Positions 25,117 to 33,736 of a stretch of 64,000 nt of DNA are shown one piece after another. The position numbers were made by a program, and so were the translations under genes. The stretch spans positions 1 through 64,000 of the forward strand of contig CAYTPQ010000015.1 in NCBI GenBank assembly GCA_964439835.1. Direction: 5' to 3'. The notes under the pieces were generated by a model. That model did not search any database, was not told the DNA's origin, and saw only the letters and a list, made by a program, of their open reading frames with translations. The stretch is from JAGNLM01 sp964439835. GTDB taxonomy: Bacteria > Pseudomonadota > Gammaproteobacteria > JAABTG01. Positions within the stretch are counted from its first letter, which is position 1. Each line of letters starts with the position of its first letter.

Positions 25117-25944
25117 CTACTGCTTCGCGTTCGGGAAGAAGAGTGGCTCCCCGTTCAGCTTGAAGCTGGCGATCGCCGCCTGACCCTCCGGTCCGACCAG
25201 CCAGTCGACGAAGCGCTGGCCGAGATCGGCCTTGGCGCGGGGGTGACGCGCAGGGTTGACCAGGATGACCCCGTAGGGATTGAAGAGCTTCGGATCGCCC
25301 TCGACCAGCACCTCCAGGTCACCTTTGTTCTTGAAGCTGACCCAGGTGCCCCGATCGGTCAGGGAGTAGGCGCCCATGCCCACGGCGGTGTTCAGGGTGG
25401 CCCCCATGCCGGAGCCGGTCTCTCGGTACCAGGTGCCGCTAGCGCCGGCGGCGTCGACCCCGGCCTCCCTCCAGAGGTCCCGCTCCATCTTGTGCGTGCC
25501 GCTGTCGTCCCCGCGTGAGGCGAACACGGCCTTCCTGGCGGCGATCTTGCCGAAGGCCGCCACGGCGTCCTGCATCCCGCGCACGCCGGCCGGGTCGGCG
25601 CGGGGACCGACGACAACGAAGTCGTTGTACATCACGTCGTAACGCTTCACCCCCCAGCCCTCCGCGACGAACTTCTCCTCGTCCTTGCGCGCGTGCACGA
25701 GTAGCACGTCGCCGTCGCCGTTCTGGGCGTTCTTGATGGCCTGCCCGGTGCCGACGGCGATCACCCGGACCTCGATGCCGGTTTTCCCGGTGAAGTGGGG
25801 CAGGATGTGGCCAAACAGCCCGGAGTTCTCGGTGGATGTGGTCGACTGCACCACGATAAACGGGGCGTCGGCCGCGCTCTGGCCGGAGAGACTGGCGCCC
25901 AGCGCCGTGACGCCGAGTAAGGTCTGGAGGGCACGCCGCAACAT
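25117..25944 (-). CDS. tupA: Tungstate ABC transporter, periplasmic substrate-binding protein
   Basis: 275 residues with a Sec signal peptide ending near SAADA. The motif VVQSTTSTENSGLF is the TTTS-type anion-binding loop that distinguishes TupA (tungstate) from ModA (molybdate). Other conserved segments are GTGQAIKNAQNGDGDVLLVH and FASRGDDSGTH. It captures tungstate for TupBC. It is the last of three genes on this strand, 55 bp after tupC. The presence of a dedicated tungstate system beside a formate dehydrogenase locus suggests a W-containing FDH. Confidence 0.92.
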   Translation of the reverse strand: MLRRALQTLLGVTALGASLSGQSAADAPFIVVQSTTSTENSGLFGHILPHFTGKTGIEVRVIAVGTGQAIKNAQNGDGDVLLVHARKDEEKFVAEGWGVKRYDVMYNDFVVVGPRADPAGVRGMQDAVAAFGKIAARKAVFASRGDDSGTHKMERDLWREAGVDAAGASGTWYRETGSGMGATLNTAVGMGAYSLTDRGTWVSFKNKGDLEVLVEGDPKLFNPYGVILVNPARHPRAKADLGQRFVDWLVGPEGQAAIASFKLNGEPLFFPNAKQ

Positions 25945-25999
25945 GGTGAGGACTCCTTTCGGGTGGGTGGGGCATCCAAGCGGATCGCCTCCCCAGGTC

Positions 26000-26773
26000 T
26001 CAGAGGAGCAACCGCCCCTCGAGATAGGCCTGCGCCGCGTCTGAGGTCGGTTGGTCGAAGAAGCGGCTCGCCACGCTCTGCTCGAGGACCTTTCCGCGGT
26101 GCATGAACAGCACGTCTTGGGCGAGCCGTCGTGCCTGCCCGAGGTCGTGCGTGACGAGCACCAGCTTGGTGCCGCTTTGCCGGGCCCCCCGGATCAGATC
26201 CTCTACGGCCAGGGTAGAGGCGGGGTCGAGATTGGCGGTGGGCTCGTCCAGGAACAGCACCTGCGGGCGGATGCTGAGCGCACGCGCAATGACCAGCCGC
26301 TGCTGCTCACCGCCTGAGAGCACGCGCGCGGGGCGTCGTGCGAGATGGGTCAGCCGTGCCGCGTCGAGTACCGCCGCCAGTCGCACCCGCCGCTCCGCCG
26401 CCGGGATACCCTGCACGCGCATCGCATAGTTGACGTTGGCGGCCGCCGACCGACGCAGCAGGACCGGACGCTGGAACACCATGGCCTGGTGTCGTGTGAC
26501 GTCGCGGCTGCCCGCCGGTCGCCCGGCCCAGGACACCTCGCCGGCCGTGGGCTCCAGCAGCCCGTGCAGCAGCCGCAGCAGCAGGCTCTTGCCGGCCCCG
26601 TTCGGGCCCATGATGACGGTGCAGGGACCTTCGTCGAGCGTCAGGTCGATGCCGTCGATAAGGCGCTGTCCCGCTCGCTCGAACACGAGCCCACGGACCC
26701 GAAGCGGCAGGATGCCGGACGCCGCGTTCGCCGCCTCCAGGCCGCCCGTCACCGCCAGCGTCGCGTCATGCAT
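26000..26773 (-). CDS. tupC: Tungstate ABC transporter, ATP-binding protein
   Basis: 257 residues. Walker A GPNGAGKSLLLRLL, the Q-loop region, the ABC signature LSGGEQQRLVIARAL and Walker B VLFLDEPTANLDP are all intact, with the switch His in VTHDLGQARRL. This is the cytoplasmic ATPase driving tungstate import through TupB. The start overlaps the end of tupB by 8 bp, indicating coupled translation. Confidence 0.92.
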   Translation of the reverse strand: MHDATLAVTGGLEAANAASGILPLRVRGLVFERAGQRLIDGIDLTLDEGPCTVIMGPNGAGKSLLLRLLHGLLEPTAGEVSWAGRPAGSRDVTRHQAMVFQRPVLLRRSAAANVNYAMRVQGIPAAERRVRLAAVLDAARLTHLARRPARVLSGGEQQRLVIARALSIRPQVLFLDEPTANLDPASTLAVEDLIRGARQSGTKLVLVTHDLGQARRLAQDVLFMHRGKVLEQSVASRFFDQPTSDAAQAYLEGRLLL

Positions 26774-27473
26774 AGGCAGCCCGCGCGGCCGTCGCCCGCA
26801 GGGCCATCACCAGCGCGTTCACCGTCACGGCGATGGTCACCAGGATCAGCCCCAGGGCCAGCGCGAGGGCGAGGTCGCCTCGGGAGGTCTCGAGCGCGAT
26901 GGTGGTCGTCATGACCCGGGTCACGTGGTTGATGTTGCCGCCCACGATGATTACGGCACCCACCTCCGCGATGGCCCGACCGAATCCGGCCAGGGTCACG
27001 GTCAGCAGGCTGTACCGGCCGTCCCACAGCAGCGTGCCCACCGCCTGCAGGCGGCCCACACCCAGGGACCGGAGCTGCTCGTCCATCTCCGTCTGCAGGT
27101 CCTCGACCACCTGCCGGGTCAGGGCGGCGATGATCGGTGTTACCAGCACTGTCTGGGCGATGACCATGGCCGTGGGGGTGTAGAGCAGGCCGAGGAAGCC
27201 GAGGGGGCCAGCGTTGGAGACCAGCAGGTAGACCAGCAGCCCCACGACCACCGGCGGCAGGCCCATCAGGGCGTTCACCAGCACGACGACGGCAGTCCGG
27301 CCGGGAAACCGCGATACGCCGAGTGCTGCCCCGAGGGGGAAGCCGATGGCGCAGGCAACCGCAACCGCCGTCAGGCTGACCAGGAGGGAGAGGCTGACGA
27401 TCTCGCCGAGGGCTGCGTCTCCCGACGCGATCAGCTGAAACGCGAGCGAGAAGGCTGAGCCGAGGTCCTGCAA
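26766..27473 (-). CDS. tupB: Tungstate ABC transporter, permease
   Basis: 235 residues with five to six TM helices and the inner-membrane permease loop that docks the ATPase (EQLRSLGVGRLQAVGTLLWDGRYS, the EAA-like region) followed by GFGRAIAEVGAVIIVGGNI. It matches TupB of the ModB/TupB group. First gene of tupBCA. The 348-bp region upstream has an AT-rich patch at about 27510-27570 that could hold its promoter, and a dispersed palindrome at 27661. Confidence 0.9.
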   Translation of the reverse strand: MQDLGSAFSLAFQLIASGDAALGEIVSLSLLVSLTAVAVACAIGFPLGAALGVSRFPGRTAVVVLVNALMGLPPVVVGLLVYLLVSNAGPLGFLGLLYTPTAMVIAQTVLVTPIIAALTRQVVEDLQTEMDEQLRSLGVGRLQAVGTLLWDGRYSLLTVTLAGFGRAIAEVGAVIIVGGNINHVTRVMTTTIALETSRGDLALALALGLILVTIAVTVNALVMALRATAARAAYA

Positions 27474-27660
27474 AGCACCCTCCTGCGGAAGGCCGTGGTC
27501 TTCGAGTGACAGAACGCTGCATTATGTGCTTCTATTTACAGAGTACCGTAGAGAAAGACGAATTACACCCCTGGTGACCTGGCGCCCCGCGCGGGGGCAG
27601 AGGCTCAGGGAGGCCCTGCGGAAGTCGCCACCCCGGCGCAGGCCGGTGCCCATCTTTCAC

Positions 27661-27690
27661 CTGGATTCCGGCTTTCGCCGGAACGACGAA
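27661..27690. repeat. Dispersed palindromic repeat, family A copy 1
   Basis: CTGGATTCCGGCTTTCGCCGGAACGACG-like sequence whose core (TCCGGC..GCCGGA) folds on itself. The same unit appears at 31635-31702, 38151-38177, 41965-41994, 57621-57647 and 58525-58594. The rest of the 27474-27821 gap shows only an AT-rich patch near 27510-27570 (possible tupB promoter). Confidence 0.75.
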
Positions 27691-27821
27691 CGGGGACTTG
27701 CTCAGCGCTTCCTCGGGCAGGTCGCTGGCCGGCTCCCGTGGTGGCCGAGACCGTGGGTGCTTGCGGGCGCCGGCTCGCGATAGAATTCAGCGCCCCGCCC
27801 TTCGGGCTGTACGCGTGCCGA

Positions 27822-28487
27822 GTGTTCGCCGTGCGCTGGTTCCCCGCCGATCAGCCCGACCCCCCGGTAGAGCAGCCCCCGGACGCTCGGCCTCACGAGC
27901 GCAGCGCGATCACCGCCGTGGTCCTGGCCGGTGGCCGGGCTCGGCGGATGGGCGGGGAGGACAAAGGTCTGCTGCCCCTTGCCGGGCGGCCGATGGTCGA
28001 GCACATCGTGCGGGCACTCGAGCCGCAGGTGGGTGCGATCCTGATCAACGCCAACCGCAACCTGGAGCGTTACGAGACGCTGGGGCTGCCGGTGGTGCGC
28101 GACCGGATGGGGGATTTTTTCGGCCCGCTGGTCGGCATGGCGAGCGCGATGGAGCGGGCCTTGACGCCTTATCTGCTCACGGTTCCCTGCGACTCGCCCT
28201 TCGTGCCGGCCGACCTGGCGTCCAGGCTGTACTGGGCCCTGACGGACGCCGGCGCGGAATTGAGTGTTGCCCACGACGGCGAGCGCATGCAGCCGGTCTT
28301 CGCGCTGGTCGACTGTGCGCTCCTCCCGAGCCTGCTCGCCTACCTGGAGGCCGGGGGGCGCAAGATCGACACCTGGTACGCCCAGCACCGGGTGGCGCTC
28401 GCCGACTTCTCGGGTCGGGCGGAGGCGTTCCTCAACGTCAACACACCCGAGGACCAGGCCGAGGTGGAGCGTCGCCTCGTGCCGTAG
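27822..28487 (+). CDS. mobA: MobA, molybdenum cofactor guanylyltransferase
   Basis: About 221 residues from GTG 27822. MobA joins GMP to Mo- or W-molybdopterin to give the MGD form needed by FdhA and other DMSO-reductase-family enzymes. The nucleotide-binding motif VVLAGGRARRMGGEDKGLLP and the GRPMVEHI segment are clear, as are TVPCDSPFVP and the C-terminal NVNTPED. The open frame extends to 27738 but the first 30-60 residues have no family similarity; GTG 27822 or 27831 are plausible and neither has a strong ribosome site. It heads a mobA-mobB-moeA operon. Confidence 0.93.
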   Translation: MFAVRWFPADQPDPPVEQPPDARPHERSAITAVVLAGGRARRMGGEDKGLLPLAGRPMVEHIVRALEPQVGAILINANRNLERYETLGLPVVRDRMGDFFGPLVGMASAMERALTPYLLTVPCDSPFVPADLASRLYWALTDAGAELSVAHDGERMQPVFALVDCALLPSLLAYLEAGGRKIDTWYAQHRVALADFSGRAEAFLNVNTPEDQAEVERRLVP

Positions 28488-28499
28488 GGGTGCGGAAAC

Positions 28500-29069
28500 T
28501 TGCCAGACCGCCCAGTCGCCATCGACGTCCCCGTGCTCGGCATCGCCGCCTGGAGCGGCACCGGGAAGACCACGCTGCTGGTGCGCCTGCTTCCCCTCTT
28601 GCGTCAGCGGGGGCTGCGGGTGGGGTTGGTCAAGCACGCGCACCACACCTTCGACGTCGATACCCCCGGCAAGGACAGCTACGAGCTGCGCGCGGCCGGC
28701 GCCTCGCCGGTGCTGGTGGCCTCGCGTCGGCGCTGGGCGCTGATGGCCGAGACCCCCGCGGAGGCCGACCCGGTGCTCTCGGATCTGTTGGCCCGCTTCG
28801 ACGTGCGCGAGGTGGACCTGATCCTGGTCGAGGGCTTCAAGCACGAGGCCTTCCCCAAGCTGGAGCTGTATCGGGCCACCGTGGGTCGGCCACCGATGTA
28901 CCCGGAAGACCCTGACGTGCTGGCCGTGGCCACCGACGGCCCACTCGACATTCCCCCCGGGGTGCCGGTCCTGGACCTGAACCGGCCCCAGGAGATCGTG
29001 GAGTTCATCGCCGGCTTCATGGCCCTCTGGCGCGCGCGGCGGGCGGGATCGAGAGGGGTCCCGCGTTGA
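28500..29069 (+). CDS. mobB: MobB, molybdopterin-guanine dinucleotide biosynthesis GTP-binding protein
   Basis: 189 residues from TTG 28500. Walker A AAWSGTGKTTLLVRLL, then GLVKHAHHTFDVDTPGKDSY, which is the typical MobB His/Asp loop, and VDLILVEGFKHEAFPKLEL. MobB binds GTP and assists MobA. It begins 12 bp after mobA and its stop overlaps moeA by 4 bp. Confidence 0.93.
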   Translation: MPDRPVAIDVPVLGIAAWSGTGKTTLLVRLLPLLRQRGLRVGLVKHAHHTFDVDTPGKDSYELRAAGASPVLVASRRRWALMAETPAEADPVLSDLLARFDVREVDLILVEGFKHEAFPKLELYRATVGRPPMYPEDPDVLAVATDGPLDIPPGVPVLDLNRPQEIVEFIAGFMALWRARRAGSRGVPR

Positions 29070-30304
29070 GCGCAATCGCGGCCGGCGATAGGCCGCTGCC
29101 GGTGGTCGAGGCGTGGCGTCGCATCGACGAGCGACTCGTGCCGCTCGCGGGGCGCGAGCGCCTGGCTCTGCGCTCCGCCCTCGGCCGGACGCTGGCAGAG
29201 GGCGTCGTCTCGCCTTTCAACGTCCCCGCCCACACCAACGCCGCGATGGACGGCTACGCCCTGCGTGCGGCGGACCTGCCCGAGAGCGGCACGGTTCGGC
29301 TGGCCGTCGTCGGTACGGCGTTGGCCGGGCGGCCCTTCGCGGGCGAGGTCCGAGCGGGGCAGTGCGTGCGGATCATGACCGGTGCGGTGCTCCCTGCCGG
29401 CGCCGATGCGGTGGTCATGCAGGAGCGGGTCACGGTGGCTGCCGAGGGGGTCGAGGTGGCGGCGGGCCTGCGCGCGGGCGAAAACGTCCGGCGGGCGGGC
29501 GAGGACCTGCGGGCGGGCGAGGACGCGGTCGCCGCAGGGCGGGTGCTGGGTCCTGCCGAGCTGGGTCTGCTGGCCTCCCTCGGGGTCACCGAGGTGACGG
29601 TCACGCGCCGCCCCCGGGTGGCCTTCTTCTCGACCGGCGACGAGCTGCGCTCGCCCGGCGAGCCGCTCGGCGAGGGTCAGATCTACGACAGCAACCGCTA
29701 CACCCTCTTCGGCATGCTCACCCGGCTCGGCGCCGAGCCCGTCGACCTGGGGGTGGTGCGCGACACCCCGCAGGCCCTGCGGGCGGCGCTGGAGGAGGCC
29801 TCCGCCGCAGCCGACGTGGTGGTCACCAGCGGGGGGGTGTCGGTCGGCGAGGCGGACTTCGTGAAGGCGGTGCTCGCGGACCTCGGCGAGGTGAGCCTGT
29901 GGAAGGTGGCAATCAAGCCGGGCCGCCCCCTCGCCTTCGGCCGCCTCGGCTCCGCCTGGTTCTTCGGCCTGCCCGGCAACCCGGTGGCGGTGATGGTGAC
30001 CTTCTACGCCTTCGTCCAGCCGGCCCTGCAGCGTCTGATGGGGCAGTCCGGCCCGCTCCCGCAGCGGTTCACGGTGCCGTGTCTCTCGCGCCTCGCCAAG
30101 CGCCCGGGGCGTACCGAGTACCAGCGCGGCATCCTGCGGCGGGACGCAGACGGGCGCCTCGCCGTGGAGAAGACCGGTGCCCAGGGCTCGGGGATCCTCA
30201 GCTCCATGAGCGCCGCCGACTGCTTCATCGTCCTGCCGCCCGAGCAGGGGACGGTCGAGCCCGGGGACCTGGTCGAGGTCGTGCCGTTCCACGGGCTGAT
30301 CTGA
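29066..30304 (+). CDS. moeA: MoeA, molybdopterin molybdenumtransferase
   Basis: 412 residues from TTG 29066, overlapping the mobB stop (TTGA). MoeA inserts the metal into adenylylated molybdopterin. Conserved segments are SPFNVPAHTNAAMDGYALR, RIMTGAVLPAGADAVVMQE, VAFFSTGDEL, TSGGVSVGEADFVK, and the active-site loop FGLPGNPVAVMVTFY. With tupABC next door it may load tungsten as well as molybdenum (inference). Last gene of the cofactor operon. Confidence 0.95.
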   Translation: MSAIAAGDRPLPVVEAWRRIDERLVPLAGRERLALRSALGRTLAEGVVSPFNVPAHTNAAMDGYALRAADLPESGTVRLAVVGTALAGRPFAGEVRAGQCVRIMTGAVLPAGADAVVMQERVTVAAEGVEVAAGLRAGENVRRAGEDLRAGEDAVAAGRVLGPAELGLLASLGVTEVTVTRRPRVAFFSTGDELRSPGEPLGEGQIYDSNRYTLFGMLTRLGAEPVDLGVVRDTPQALRAALEEASAAADVVVTSGGVSVGEADFVKAVLADLGEVSLWKVAIKPGRPLAFGRLGSAWFFGLPGNPVAVMVTFYAFVQPALQRLMGQSGPLPQRFTVPCLSRLAKRPGRTEYQRGILRRDADGRLAVEKTGAQGSGILSSMSAADCFIVLPPEQGTVEPGDLVEVVPFHGLI

Positions 30305-30512
30305 GCGGCCGCGCCGCCCACACCCCGCCCCGACCCCCCGGCGCGTCGCCAGGGGCGTTGATATCGCTTATCCTTTGCCGTCCGCGCTTGGGGGAAAGAT
30401 ATATGTGTCCCCGGGGATTCCCGGAGGCGCGAGGACATCTATCGGAGGGGCTGGAGCCGGAACGACACAGGCTCCGGCTCGCTTCGGCCCAGCTCAATCA
30501 GGAGACTCGATA

Positions 30513-31610
30513 ATGGCAGTGATCGATTTTGGCGGCGTGAAGGAAGAGGTCATCACACGGGACGAGTTCCCGATGTCGAGGGCCCTGGAGGTCCTCAAGA
30601 ACGAGACCATCGCGATCATCGGCTACGGCGTGCAGGGGCCGGCGCAGGGGCTGAACATGCGCGACAACGGCTTCAACGTGATCGTCGGTCAGGCGAAGGA
30701 GTTCGAGCGCGACTGGAACCGTGCGATCGAGGACGGCTGGGTCCCCGGCAAGACGCTGTTCGACATCGAAGAGGCCGCGCGGCGCGCCACCGTCATCCAG
30801 ATGCTCGTGTCGGACGCGGCGCAGCGGGCGATCTGGCCCACGATCAAGAAGTGCCTGAACCCGGGCGACGCGCTGTACTTCTCGCACGGGTTTTCGATCA
30901 CCTACAAGGACCAGACCGGGGTCATCCCGCCCGAGAACGTGGACGTGATCCTGGTCGCGCCGAAAGGGTCGGGCACCTCGGTGCGCCGCAACTTCCTCTC
31001 CGGCGCCGGCATCAACTCGAGCTTCGCGGTGGAGCAGGACTACACCGGCAAGGCGAGAGAGCGCTGCATCGCCCTCGGGATCGCGGTGGGCTCGGGCTAT
31101 CTGTTCCCGACCACCTTCCAGCACGAGGTGTTCAGCGACCTCACCGGCGAGCGCGGCGTGCTGATGGGGGCGCTGGCGGGCATCATGGAGGCCCAGTACG
31201 AGGTGCTGCGCGAGCACGGCCACTCCCCGAGCGAGGCCTTCAACGAGACCGTCGAGGAGCTCACCGAGAGCCTGATCAAGCTGGTGAGCGAGCGCGGCAT
31301 GGACTGGATGTACGCCAACTGCTCGGCCACGGCCCAGCGCGGCGCCCTGGACTGGAAGCCAAAGTTCCGCGCGGCGGTGCTGCCGGTGTTCAAGGAGCTC
31401 TACGAGCGGGTGGCGTCGGGCGCGGAGACCACGCGCGTGCTCGAGTCCTGCGGTGCGCCGGACTACCAGAAGGGGTTGGCCGCCGAATTGTCGGAGATCG
31501 GCAACTCCGAGATGTGGCTGGCCGGTAAGGCCACCCGGTCCCTGCGTCCCAAGGAGCCCGCCAAGGAGATCACGGCGGAAACCCGCGGCGTCGGAGGGCG
31601 GCAGTACTAG
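30513..31610 (+). CDS. ilvC: Ketol-acid reductoisomerase, fungal/Bacteroidetes-like type
   Basis: 365 residues. Reduces and isomerises acetolactate in valine, leucine and isoleucine synthesis. The Rossmann motif reads IGYGVQGPAQGLNMRDNGF, and the metal-binding helices of the knotted domain include GERGVLMGALAGIMEAQYEVLREHG and SPSEAFNETVEELTESL. The whole protein reads more like fungal Ilv5 (VILVAPKGSG, GINSSFAV, FSHGF, CSATAQRGALDW) than like the roughly 338-residue enzyme usual in Proteobacteria, which starts differently. AGGAG lies 8 nt before ATG 30513. It stands alone without ilvBN or leu genes. A short hairpin (GAGCCGG/CCGGCTC, about 30454-30480) precedes it. Confidence 0.92.
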   Translation: MAVIDFGGVKEEVITRDEFPMSRALEVLKNETIAIIGYGVQGPAQGLNMRDNGFNVIVGQAKEFERDWNRAIEDGWVPGKTLFDIEEAARRATVIQMLVSDAAQRAIWPTIKKCLNPGDALYFSHGFSITYKDQTGVIPPENVDVILVAPKGSGTSVRRNFLSGAGINSSFAVEQDYTGKARERCIALGIAVGSGYLFPTTFQHEVFSDLTGERGVLMGALAGIMEAQYEVLREHGHSPSEAFNETVEELTESLIKLVSERGMDWMYANCSATAQRGALDWKPKFRAAVLPVFKELYERVASGAETTRVLESCGAPDYQKGLAAELSEIGNSEMWLAGKATRSLRPKEPAKEITAETRGVGGRQY

Positions 31611-31634
31611 GCAGGCGCTCCACCCGTCCCGTGC

Positions 31635-31702
31635 CGTCATTCCGGCGAAGCTGGGCTCCAGGGTAATCTGCGGCCTGGACCCAGGCTTTGCCGGGGTGAC
31701 GG
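31635..31702. repeat. Dispersed palindromic repeat, family A, inverted pair
   Basis: CGTCATTCCGGCGAAGCTGG (31635 on) faces a matching inverted copy ending GGGGTGACGG (31674-31702), so the whole 68 bp can form a long cruciform or hairpin. It sits in the 360-bp gap between ilvC and the acyltransferase; the rest of that gap (31703-31970) is open in one frame with the acyltransferase but shows no family similarity. Confidence 0.7.
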
Positions 31703-31970
31703 TCACCCCCCTGGGGTCCCACCCGTCGCCTTTCCCGCGTCGTGGGGTCCTCTTCAGGATGTTGGGCTCGCCAACGCGGGCGCCCCTGCGCAGCCGAAGG
31801 CAAGAGTGCCAGCCCCGGATAAGGGTCCGGTTCACCGTGAATCAGGTGGGGACCGGCGGTGCCGCACCGATGCGGCGCCAGGCAAGCCCAACGACCCGCC
31901 CGTCAGTGCTACCCTCGCCAGCGTTCACGCCCGGAAATCCCTCCGGGGGTTCCTCGGGGAGTCCCGTGCA

Positions 31971-32954
31971 GTGGCTCTGTACTACGGATCGTCGCTGCAG
32001 CGCATCCTCGACCGCTTCCCCAGCCTGCGCTACCCGCTGTGGCTGCTGGAGACGCTCCCCCTGCTGGTGTTCTGGGGCGTGAGTGGCGCGGTCTCTCCGG
32101 AGCGCGCCAGCCGCATGGGCCGCTGGCTGCTGGAGCGGATCGGCCCGCGCCTGCGCAAGCAGCGGCACGTCCTGCGCAACCTCCGGGTCGCCTTTCCGGA
32201 CCACCCCCGCGACTGGACCGAGGCGGTGGCCCGCCAAGCGTGGGGGACCCTCGGCGCCGTGATGGCCGAGTACCCCCACCTGCACACCATCTGCCAGGTC
32301 GAGGGAGCCGAACGGCTCGAGGTCGTGATCGACGAGGGGGTCCAGTCGATCCGCGCGCACAAGCCGATGGTCTTTGTGACGGCGCACGTCGGCAACTGGG
32401 AGATGGTCCCCGGGACCCTCGTCGCGCGGCTCGGGCTCTCGGGGGCCGTGGTCTACGGGCCGCAGGAGAATCCTGTCGCCGACCGTCTGGTCCAGCACTT
32501 CCGCAAGGGGCTCGGGTGCGCTCTGGTGGCCAAGGATGCCAGCATGCGGCAGCTCGTTCGGGAGCTGCGCGAGGGGCGCTCGCTGGGCTTTGCGGTGGAC
32601 CAGCGGGTCGACGGCAGCCCACTCATCCCCTTCTTCGGTGTGCCCGCGGCGACCGCCCTCAGTCCCGCCCGCCTGGCCTTGCGGTTCGGCTGCGAGTTGG
32701 TTCCGGTCAGGGTCGAGCGTCTGCCCGCCACGCGTTTTCGCGTGACCCTTGCCCGCCCCATCGGTGTCCCGCCACAGGGCAGCGACGAGGAGAAGGCCCT
32801 GCAGATGACGGGGACCCTGAACGCCCTGTTCGAGTCCTGGATCCGGGAACGCCCCGGCGAGTGGGTGTGCACAAAGCGGCGCTGGTCGCAGGCGGAGGTG
32901 CGACGCCAGAAGGCATCCGCCCAGTCCGTAGATGTGCCGGACTTGGGGCGTTGA
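31971..32954 (+). CDS. LpxL/HtrB-family lipid A-type acyltransferase
   Basis: About 327 residues from GTG 31971 (GGGGAG 9 nt upstream); the frame is open to 31806. The HX4E acyltransferase motif appears as HVGNWE in FVTAHVGNWEM, followed by YGPQENPVADRL, FAVDQRVDGSPLIPFFG (substrate-binding region) and GEWVCTKRRW near the end, all typical of LpxL/LpxM proteins. A hydrophobic N-terminal segment anchors it to the inner membrane. It probably adds a secondary acyl chain to lipid A; which chain cannot be said. Confidence 0.9.
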   Translation: MALYYGSSLQRILDRFPSLRYPLWLLETLPLLVFWGVSGAVSPERASRMGRWLLERIGPRLRKQRHVLRNLRVAFPDHPRDWTEAVARQAWGTLGAVMAEYPHLHTICQVEGAERLEVVIDEGVQSIRAHKPMVFVTAHVGNWEMVPGTLVARLGLSGAVVYGPQENPVADRLVQHFRKGLGCALVAKDASMRQLVRELREGRSLGFAVDQRVDGSPLIPFFGVPAATALSPARLALRFGCELVPVRVERLPATRFRVTLARPIGVPPQGSDEEKALQMTGTLNALFESWIRERPGEWVCTKRRWSQAEVRRQKASAQSVDVPDLGR

Positions 32955-33069
32955 GGAGCTGTCGCCCTCAGCCGGGCCCGTTAAAGATCCCGCCCCATCC
33001 GGTCGCAACACAGCGTGCAACGTGAGGTCTGCGGCCTCCGTAACACTCTGACCCCATGGGAGATGGAAG

Positions 33070-33633
33070 ATGACGCGCATGTCGAAGAAGAGCCAGGTCC
33101 TCCTCACTACCCTGCTGGTGATGGGCGCCATGGTCCTGCACAGCGTGCCGGCCCGGGCGGCGCCGCCGGCGGACGTCGAGGCCAGAGTGCAGGCCTACAA
33201 GCAGAAGCTGATGGAGTGGGCCACAGACCCGACCATCGTCAAGGCGGTGAAGGAGTCCAACGCGAGCGGCGGCACGATCCCGGGCATGAACAACGGCAAG
33301 TGGGACGAGCTCGCGGAGAGCGACCCCCAGATCACCGCGATCCTGAACACCCCCGCCAGCAAGCTGGTCAAGCAGTGGGAAGGCGACAAGGGCATCAACA
33401 AGCTGTTCGTGCGCGACGAGAAGGGCAACATGGTGGCCGGCAGCGGCAAGAGCGTGGTCTACAACGCGGCCGCCCGCCCGCCGTTCAAGGAGGCGATGAA
33501 GGGCAAGCCCTGGAACGCGGACGAGGTGAAGCCCGACCCCACCACCCAGATCAAGAGCGTCCACGTCTCCGCCCCGATCATGGACGGCGGCGCGGTGATC
33601 GGCGTCATCCACACCGCGGTGACGGCCGAGTAG
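33070..33633 (+). CDS. Periplasmic PDC/Cache-like sensor protein without other domains
   Basis: 187 residues with a signal peptide (cleaved near ARAAPP, about residue 30). The mature part ends in a beta-rich PAS/Cache-type fold: NKLFVRDEKGNMVAGSGKS, then IKSVHVSAPIMDGGAVIGVIHTAV. It has neither TM anchor nor output domain. It lies immediately upstream (103 bp) of a chemoreceptor gene in the same direction, so it may bind a ligand and present it to the receptor (inference). ATG 33070 has GGGAG nearby; ATG 33079 is an alternative. Confidence 0.7.
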   Translation: MTRMSKKSQVLLTTLLVMGAMVLHSVPARAAPPADVEARVQAYKQKLMEWATDPTIVKAVKESNASGGTIPGMNNGKWDELAESDPQITAILNTPASKLVKQWEGDKGINKLFVRDEKGNMVAGSGKSVVYNAAARPPFKEAMKGKPWNADEVKPDPTTQIKSVHVSAPIMDGGAVIGVIHTAVTAE

Positions 33634-33642
33634 CGCAAGGGC

Positions 33643-33660
33643 GGGGCGCGATCGCGCCCC
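33643..33660 (+). terminator. Perfect GC palindrome after the Cache-like gene
   Basis: GGGGCGCGATCGCGCCCC is an 18-bp perfect palindrome 9 nt after the stop codon, able to form a tight hairpin. No T-run follows, so termination is uncertain. Confidence 0.35.
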
Positions 33661-33736
33661 CTCGTCGACGGGACCTGGCGAAGGCCGGCCACGGGTACAT
33701 TCCCGGGCCGGCCTCGCCGAACTCTGGAATTCACGC

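Noticed and set aside
30360..30512. Leader-peptide attenuator or riboswitch before ilvC
   Set aside because: Only a short 7-bp stem is visible, with no run of Val/Leu/Ile codons and no T-run.
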